The notes under the pieces are model-generated. The model ran no database searches and was not told the DNA's origin. It saw nothing but the letters and a program-made list of their open reading frames with translations. This document shows positions 6,772 to 10,804 of a stretch of 10,804 bases of DNA, piece after piece; the first letter of the stretch is position 1; every line of letters starts with the position of its first letter. The translations under genes were made by a program, and so were the position numbers. The DNA comes from an uncultured Oxalobacteraceae bacterium (GTDB lineage: Bacteria > Pseudomonadota > Gammaproteobacteria > Burkholderiales > Burkholderiaceae): NCBI GenBank assembly GCA_946480015.1, contig CAMLIL010000141.1, positions 1 through 10,804 on the forward strand, in the 5' to 3' direction.

Positions 6772-7044
6772 TTAGTTTACTGCATCTTTCAGCGCTTTGC
6801 CAGCTTTAAATTTAGGAACCTTCGCGGCCTTAATCTTGATGGCTTCCTTGGTGCGCGGATTGCGCCCCGAACGTGCCGCGCGCTCGCCGACCGAGAAGGT
6901 GCCGAAGCCGACCAGGGTGACGCTGTCGTTCTTTTGCAGGCTGGCCGTCACCGCATCGATCATCGCGTCCAGGGCCCGCGTGGCGGAGGCTTTGGTGATA
7001 TCGGCGGACTTCGCGATTTCTTCGATCAATTCTGTTTTATTCAC
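6772..7044 (-). CDS. hupB: DNA-binding protein HU (beta type)
   Basis: HU is a small dimeric nucleoid protein that bends and compacts DNA. Starting at the GTG at 7044, the product is 90 residues, the usual HU length, and begins (M)[15 protein letters not shown], matching the family N-terminus. It continues with V-G-F-G-T-F-S-V (45-52), the DNA-arm motif G-R61-N62-P63-R-T-K-E, and the C-terminal [12 protein letters not shown]. Pro63 is the residue that intercalates in HU/IHF proteins. An in-frame ATG far upstream (7101) would add 19 residues unlike HU and would start before the likely transcription start, so GTG is preferred. GGGG lies 5 bases before it. A near-consensus promoter lies upstream. 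The gene is between lon and the tRNA-Asp pair, the same lon-hupB neighbourhood as in E. coli. Confidence 0.95.
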   Translation of the reverse strand: MNKTELIEEIAKSADITKASATRALDAMIDAVTASLQKNDSVTLVGFGTFSVGERAARSGRNPRTKEAIKIKAAKVPKFKAGKALKDAVN

Positions 7045-7092
7045 ATGGGCCCCGTAACTAAAAAATGCGGTGGAAACAAAACCGCAGCGCGT

Positions 7093-7121
7093 ATTAAACA
7101 AGCCGCGCCGTGAAGTGTCAA
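7093..7121 (-). promoter_or_regulatory. Sigma-70 promoter of hupB
   Basis: On the minus strand a perfect -35 TTGACA (7116-7121) is followed after exactly 17 bases by TTTAAT (7093-7098), one mismatch from TATAAT. Transcription would start near 7086, giving a leader of about 40 bases before the GTG start. It begins just after the T-tract of the lon terminator. Confidence 0.8.
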
Positions 7122-7123
7122 GG

Positions 7124-7154
7124 CAAAAACAACAAGCGCCTCGAGGGCGCTTGT
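7124..7154 (-). terminator. Rho-independent terminator of lon
   Basis: On the minus strand ACAAGCGCC / GGCGCTTGT (9 bp, five-base loop) is followed by TGTTTTTG. It lies about 22 bases after the lon stop codon and directly upstream of the hupB promoter. Confidence 0.8.
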
Positions 7155-7176
7155 CGGTTGCTGCAAGTGAAACAGC

Positions 7177-9585
7177 TTAGTGCTTGACGATCTCGGTCGA
7201 CCCGGCGCCATCGACCGCGGCGGCGGCGACCGCTACCGGGGCGACTTCGACAACGGCCTCAGGCTGGCGCTCCAGCGCGATTTCCAGCACCTTGTCGATC
7301 CAGCGTACCGGAACGATTTCGAGCTTATTTTTCACGTTGTCCGGAATGTCGGCCAGATCCTTGACGTTCTGCTCCGGGATCAGCACGGTCTTGATACCGC
7401 CGCGATGCGCCGCCAGCAGTTTTTCCTTCAGACCGCCGATCGGCAGCACTTCGCCGCGCAACGTGATTTCGCCCGTCATCGCCACATCGGCGCGCACCGG
7501 AATGCCGGTGAAAATCGATACCAGCGCGGTGGTCATCGCAATGCCTGCCGATGGTCCGTCTTTCGGCGTGGCGCCTTCCGGCACGTGAATGTGGATATCG
7601 CTCTTTTCGAACACGTCGTTCTTTACGCCCAGACGGTTCGCCCGCGAACGCACGATGGTGCGCGCCGCTTCGATCGATTCCTTCATCACGTCGCCCAGGG
7701 TACCGGTGCGGATGACGTTGCCCTTGCCCGGCATGGTGACCGCTTCGATGGTCAGCAGATCGCCGCCCACTTCGGTCCACGCAAGGCCGACCACCTGGCC
7801 GATCTGGTTCTCTTTCTCGGCCACGCCAAAGTCGTAGCGGCGCACGCCCAGGAACTTGTCGATGTTTTTGCCCGAGACCAGCACTTTCTTGTCGGCCTTT
7901 TTGAGCAGCAGCATCTTCACGACCTTGCGGCAGATCTTCGACACTTCGCGTTCCAGCGAACGCACGCCGGCTTCGCGGGTGTAGTAGCGGATGATGTCGC
8001 GGATGGCGGCTTCTTCCACCTTGATCTCGTCTTCCTTCAGACCGTTGGCCTTGATCTGCTTGGGCAACAGGTAGCGCTGGGCGATGCTGGTCTTTTCGTC
8101 TTCGGTGTAACCCGACAGGCGAATGACTTCCATGCGGTCCAGCAGTGCCGGCGGAATGTTGAACGAGTTCGAGGTCGCCACGAACATCACGTCCGACAGG
8201 TCGAAGTCGACTTCGATGTAGTGGTCGCTGAACGTGTGATTCTGTTCAGGATCGAGCACTTCGAGCAGGGCCGACGAAGGATCGCCACGGAAATCCGCAC
8301 CCATCTTGTCGATTTCGTCGAGCAGGAACAGCGGGTTGCGCACGCCGACCTTGGCCAGCGATTGCAGCACCTTGCCCGGCATCGAGCCGATGTAGGTACG
8401 GCGGTGACCGCGAATCTCGGCTTCGTCACGCACGCCGCCGAGCGCCATCCGCACGAACTTGCGGTTGGTGGCCTTGGCGATGGACTGGCCCAGCGAGGTC
8501 TTGCCGACGCCCGGAGGACCGACGAAGCACAGGATCGGCGCCTTCAGCTTGTCGACGCGCTGTTGCACCGCGAGATATTCCAGAATGCGTTCCTTGACCT
8601 TGTCGAGGCCATAGTGATCGCCTTCCAGCACCGTCTCGGCGTTGGCCAGGTCGTTATTGACCTTGGACTTTTTCTTCCACGGCAGATTGACCAGGGTGTC
8701 GATGTAATTGCGCACCACGGTCGCCTCGGCCGACATCGGCGACATCAGCTTGAGCTTCTTGATTTCGGCGGTAGCCTTGTCCAATGCCTCTTTCGGCATC
8801 TTGGCGGCAATCACCTTCTTCTCGAGCTCGTCGATATCGGCGCCGTCTTCGCCCTCGCCCAGTTCCTTCTGGATGGCCTTGACCTGCTCGTTCAGGTAGT
8901 ACTCGCGCTGCGACTTTTCCATCTGGCGCTTGACGCGGCCACGGATGCGCTTTTCCACCTGAAGAATGTCGAGTTCGCCTTCCAGCTGGCCGAGCAGATG
9001 CTCGAGGCGCTTGGCGACATTGAAGATTTCCAGGATCACCTGTTTCTGCTCAAGCTTGAGCGGCAGATGCGCGGCGACCGTGTCGGCCAGGCGGCCGGCG
9101 TCGTCGATGCCTGCCAGCGAAGCGAGGATCTCAGGTGGAATTTTTTTGTTCAGTTTGACGTACTGGTCAAACTGCTGAACGATCGCGCGACGCATCGCCT
9201 CGACTTCGGAATCGTCACCGATTTCCGAATTCAACGGGGTCAGGTCGGCGATGAAATGCGTCGGCGCATCGCTGATGTGGTTGATGCGCGCACGCTGAGC
9301 GCCTTCGACCAGCACCTTGACGGTGCCGTCGGGCAGCTTGAGCATTTGCAGGATATTGGCCACGCAACCGATCTCGTAGATGTCGGACGCGGACGGCTCA
9401 TCCTTGGCGGCAGCCTTTTGCGCAGCCAGCATGATGCTCTTGCCCTGCTCCATTGCAGCCTCGAGTGCCTTGATGGACTTCGGACGGCCAACGAACAGCG
9501 GGATGACCATATGCGGGAAGACGACTACGTCGCGCAACGGCAGTAAGGGCAGCGTCGTTTGCTCGGTTAATTTAGAAGTTGTCAT
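7177..9585 (-). CDS. lon: ATP-dependent protease Lon
   Basis: Lon is a cytoplasmic homohexameric AAA+ serine protease that degrades misfolded and regulatory proteins. The 802-residue product has the N-terminal substrate domain ([23 protein letters not shown]), a coiled-coil middle, Walker A G-P-P-G-V-G-K362-T, Walker B F-L-L-D-E-I-D-K, sensor T-S-N, and the protease domain with catalytic Ser679 (D-G-P-S-A-G) and Lys722 (G-G-L-K-E-K-L-L). These residue numbers equal those of E. coli Lon (784 residues), so the extra 18 residues are all at the C-terminus, an Ala/Val-rich tail. The start is supported by AAGG six bases before the ATG. It lies between clpX and hupB. The upstream region carries a palindrome and a heat-shock-like promoter candidate. 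Confidence 0.98.
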   Translation of the reverse strand: MTTSKLTEQTTLPLLPLRDVVVFPHMVIPLFVGRPKSIKALEAAMEQGKSIMLAAQKAAAKDEPSASDIYEIGCVANILQMLKLPDGTVKVLVEGAQRARINHISDAPTHFIADLTPLNSEIGDDSEVEAMRRAIVQQFDQYVKLNKKIPPEILASLAGIDDAGRLADTVAAHLPLKLEQKQVILEIFNVAKRLEHLLGQLEGELDILQVEKRIRGRVKRQMEKSQREYYLNEQVKAIQKELGEGEDGADIDELEKKVIAAKMPKEALDKATAEIKKLKLMSPMSAEATVVRNYIDTLVNLPWKKKSKVNNDLANAETVLEGDHYGLDKVKERILEYLAVQQRVDKLKAPILCFVGPPGVGKTSLGQSIAKATNRKFVRMALGGVRDEAEIRGHRRTYIGSMPGKVLQSLAKVGVRNPLFLLDEIDKMGADFRGDPSSALLEVLDPEQNHTFSDHYIEVDFDLSDVMFVATSNSFNIPPALLDRMEVIRLSGYTEDEKTSIAQRYLLPKQIKANGLKEDEIKVEEAAIRDIIRYYTREAGVRSLEREVSKICRKVVKMLLLKKADKKVLVSGKNIDKFLGVRRYDFGVAEKENQIGQVVGLAWTEVGGDLLTIEAVTMPGKGNVIRTGTLGDVMKESIEAARTIVRSRANRLGVKNDVFEKSDIHIHVPEGATPKDGPSAGIAMTTALVSIFTGIPVRADVAMTGEITLRGEVLPIGGLKEKLLAAHRGGIKTVLIPEQNVKDLADIPDNVKNKLEIVPVRWIDKVLEIALERQPEAVVEVAPVAVAAAAVDGAGSTEIVKH

Positions 9586-9613
9586 GGCATACCTTATAGA
9601 AAGCGTGTTTCAG

Positions 9614-9641
9614 ATATTGGCACCTAGTGCCAAAACACAAG
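9614..9641 (-). promoter_or_regulatory. Candidate heat-shock (sigma-32-like) promoter of lon
   Basis: On the minus strand CTTGTGT (9635-9641) matches 4 of 7 of CTTGAAA. After 13 bases GCCAATAT (9614-9621) matches most of CCCCATNT. Lon is classically under heat-shock control, which makes this plausible. The -35 is weak. A sigma-70-like alternative lies upstream: TTGATG (9684-9689), an 18-base gap, then TAGAAA (9660-9665). Confidence 0.35.
9617..9633. promoter_or_regulatory. 17-bp perfect palindrome upstream of lon (operator candidate)
   Basis: TTGGCAC-CTA-GTGCCAA is a perfect inverted repeat with 7-bp arms, 32 bases before the lon start. Outer arms GTGTTT (9605-9610) and AAACAC (9633-9638) extend the symmetry. 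It lies between the -35 and -10 of the candidate lon promoter, a typical repressor position; it could instead fold as an RNA hairpin in a longer leader. Confidence 0.55.
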
Positions 9642-9734
9642 ACCGGCTAGCAAAAAAATTTTCTACAAGTATTTAGATTAATTCATCAACTTGAATCGAA
9701 ACACCGGAGTGACTCTAAAAGATTATTGAACATC

Positions 9735-9779
9735 AAAATAAAAAAGCCACCGCACAGCGCTGCGCTGCGAGTGGCTTTT
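9735..9779 (-). terminator. Rho-independent terminator of clpX
   Basis: On the minus strand AAAAGCCAC (9771-9779) pairs with GTGGCTTTT (9742-9750) around a GC-rich inner hairpin, followed by a T-rich tail (TTTTTTATTTTG). It ends about 90 bases after the clpX stop codon. Confidence 0.8.
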
Positions 9780-9869
9780 CGATTGAAGCCTGATTCTTTT
9801 ATTGAGGTAAATTGTACCGCCAAGAATTATAGAATCAAACCCTTTTCGTCGTGCGCGTGCGGCACAACA

Positions 9870-10804
9870 TCAATTTTCACCCGAAGCTTTCGCACTTTCA
9901 CTGTAAATCAGTAACGGTTTCGCACCGTTCGTGATCGAATTTTCATCAATCACGACTTTCACGACGTTTTGCTGATTCGGCAGATCGTACATCACGTCCA
10001 GCAAGGCGTGCTCGAGAATTGAACGCAAGCCGCGCGCGCCGGTTTTGCGGGCCAGTGCCTTTCGTGCAATGGCGTGCAAAGCGGCTGGACGAATTTCTAA
10101 TTCAGCGCCTTCCATTTCAAGCAATTTAGAATACTGCTTAATCAATGCATTCTTCGGCTCGATCAGAATTTGAATCAGCGCCTCTTCCGTCAATTCGCTT
10201 AATGTCGCGACAACTGGCAAACGGCCAACCAATTCCGGAATCAGGCCGAATTTGATCAGGTCTTCCGGTTCCGCTTCCAGCAGCACTTCGCTATTGGCGC
10301 GCTGAGTCTGGCTCTTGACGCTGGCCGAGAAGCCGATGCCGCTCTTTTCCGAGCGGTTCTGGATAATCTTCACCAGGCCGTCGAACGCGCCGCCGCAAAT
10401 GAACATGATGTTGGTCGTGTCGATCTGCACAAAGTCCTGGTTGGGGTGCTTGCGCCCGCCCTGCGGCGGTACCGAGGCCATGGTGCCCTCGATCAGCTTC
10501 AGCAGGGCCTGCTGCACGCCTTCGCCGGAGACGTCGCGCGTAATCGACGGATTGTCGGATTTGCGTGAAATCTTGTCGATCTCGTCGATGTAGACAATGC
10601 CGCGCTGGGCCTTGTCGACTTCGTAATTGCAGCTTTGCAGCAGCTTTTGAATGATGTTCTCGACATCCTCGCCCACATAACCGGCTTCGGTCAGGGTGGT
10701 CGCATCGGCGATCACGAACGGCACGTTGAGCATGCGCGCCAGGGTCTGCGCCAGCAGGGTCTTGCCCGAGCCGGTAGGACCGACCAGCAGGATATTGCTC
10801 TTGG
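9870..10804 (-). CDS. clpX: ATP-dependent Clp protease ATP-binding subunit ClpX (5' end missing)
   Basis: ClpX is a AAA+ unfoldase that feeds tagged proteins to ClpP. The gene runs off the right edge; 310 C-terminal residues are visible. They include Walker A G-P-T-G-S-G-K-T (10758-10781), pore loop G-Y-V-G-E, Walker B I-D-E-I-D-K, the [16 protein letters not shown] loop, the ClpP-docking I-G-F tripeptide (KSGIGFSA), the Arg-finger segment [10 protein letters not shown] and sensor 2 G-A-R-G-L-R-S. The spacing of these motifs matches E. coli ClpX with an offset of 111, so only the N-terminal zinc-binding domain and the residues leading up to the AAA+ domain are missing. The 3' third is clearly more AT-rich than the rest: by hand count about 42% GC at 10081-10140 against 70% at 10441-10500. 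The terminator is about 90 bases downstream; lon follows in the same direction. Confidence 0.97.
   Translation of the reverse strand, partial: KSNILLVGPTGSGKTLLAQTLARMLNVPFVIADATTLTEAGYVGEDVENIIQKLLQSCNYEVDKAQRGIVYIDEIDKISRKSDNPSITRDVSGEGVQQALLKLIEGTMASVPPQGGRKHPNQDFVQIDTTNIMFICGGAFDGLVKIIQNRSEKSGIGFSASVKSQTQRANSEVLLEAEPEDLIKFGLIPELVGRLPVVATLSELTEEALIQILIEPKNALIKQYSKLLEMEGAELEIRPAALHAIARKALARKTGARGLRSILEHALLDVMYDLPNQQNVVKVVIDENSITNGAKPLLIYSESAKASGEN

Larger units (their letters stand above)
9586..9869. other. lon-clpX intergenic region
   Basis: This 284-base AT-rich gap holds, from clpX toward lon, a minus-strand TATAAT (complement of 9826-9831) without a good -35, the clpX terminator (9735-9779), weak sigma-70-like elements (9660-9689), and the lon palindrome and promoter candidate. 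No protein gene is credible here. Confidence 0.6.

Noticed and set aside
7045..7101. Longer HU from an ATG at 7101
   Set aside because: The extra 19 residues are unlike HU and the codon lies upstream of the predicted transcription start near 7086.
7180..9546. A 788-codon open frame on the + strand opposite lon
   Set aside because: It mirrors lon almost end to end and has the composition of a reversed GC-rich coding strand; no domain or ribosome site supports it.
9583..9590. Mini frame ATG-CCA-TGA overlapping the lon start
   Set aside because: The AAGG ribosome site is only one base from that ATG, too close for initiation, while it is well placed for the lon ATG.
9617..9633. Sigma-54 promoter read from TTGGCAC upstream of lon
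   Set aside because: The required GC is not 10 bases after the GG on either strand; the match is to the palindrome arm only.
9617..9633. CIRCE element bound by HrcA
   Set aside because: CIRCE has arms TTAGCACTC/GAGTGCTAA with a nine-base gap; here the arms are shorter, differ in sequence and are only three bases apart.
9726..9914. 62-codon + strand frame between lon and clpX
   Set aside because: It spans the clpX terminator and the clpX 3' end, and has no ribosome site or recognisable domain.

Overview
The window looks like chromosomal DNA from a GC-rich betaproteobacterium. The block clpX, lon, hupB, two tRNA-Asp genes, ppiD and the proteins themselves suggest Burkholderiales, most likely an Oxalobacteraceae member such as the Massilia/Janthinobacterium/Duganella group. 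That placement is inferred from protein character and gene order; no search was run.

Left part (1-4428, + strand): five tightly packed genes form one apparent operon whose beginning lies outside the window. In order they are a TlpA/ResA-like periplasmic thioredoxin (5' end missing), a 72-residue DUF4266 lipoprotein with a Gly-Cys-Gly-Cys tail, a DUF3570 outer-membrane beta-barrel, an ApbE-family FAD:protein FMN transferase, and a full-length DsbD. The spacings are -4, +16, -1 and +26 bases. The set combines thiol electron delivery across the inner membrane (DsbD to thioredoxin) with possible covalent flavin attachment (ApbE). The barrel carries a sequence matching the ApbE target consensus. 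This operon is the most interesting part of the window. A strong bidirectional terminator (4468-4502) separates it from the convergent genes that follow.

Right part (4521-10804, - strand): this is the widespread proteostasis and nucleoid block, transcribed right to left. It runs clpX (5' end missing), lon, hupB, tRNA-Asp, tRNA-Asp, ppiD. The order clpX-lon-hupB-ppiD is the same as in Escherichia coli; here a tandem tRNA-Asp pair sits between hupB and ppiD. Rho-independent terminators follow clpX, lon and the tRNA pair. hupB has a near-consensus sigma-70 promoter directly after the lon terminator and starts with GTG. The lon upstream region contains a 17-bp perfect palindrome inside a candidate heat-shock-type promoter.

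How the genes work together: ClpX and Lon are cytoplasmic ATP-dependent protein-quality-control machines, HU compacts DNA, and PpiD is a membrane-anchored periplasmic chaperone. The left operon acts in the periplasm and outer membrane. No mobile elements, CRISPR arrays or phage genes were seen.
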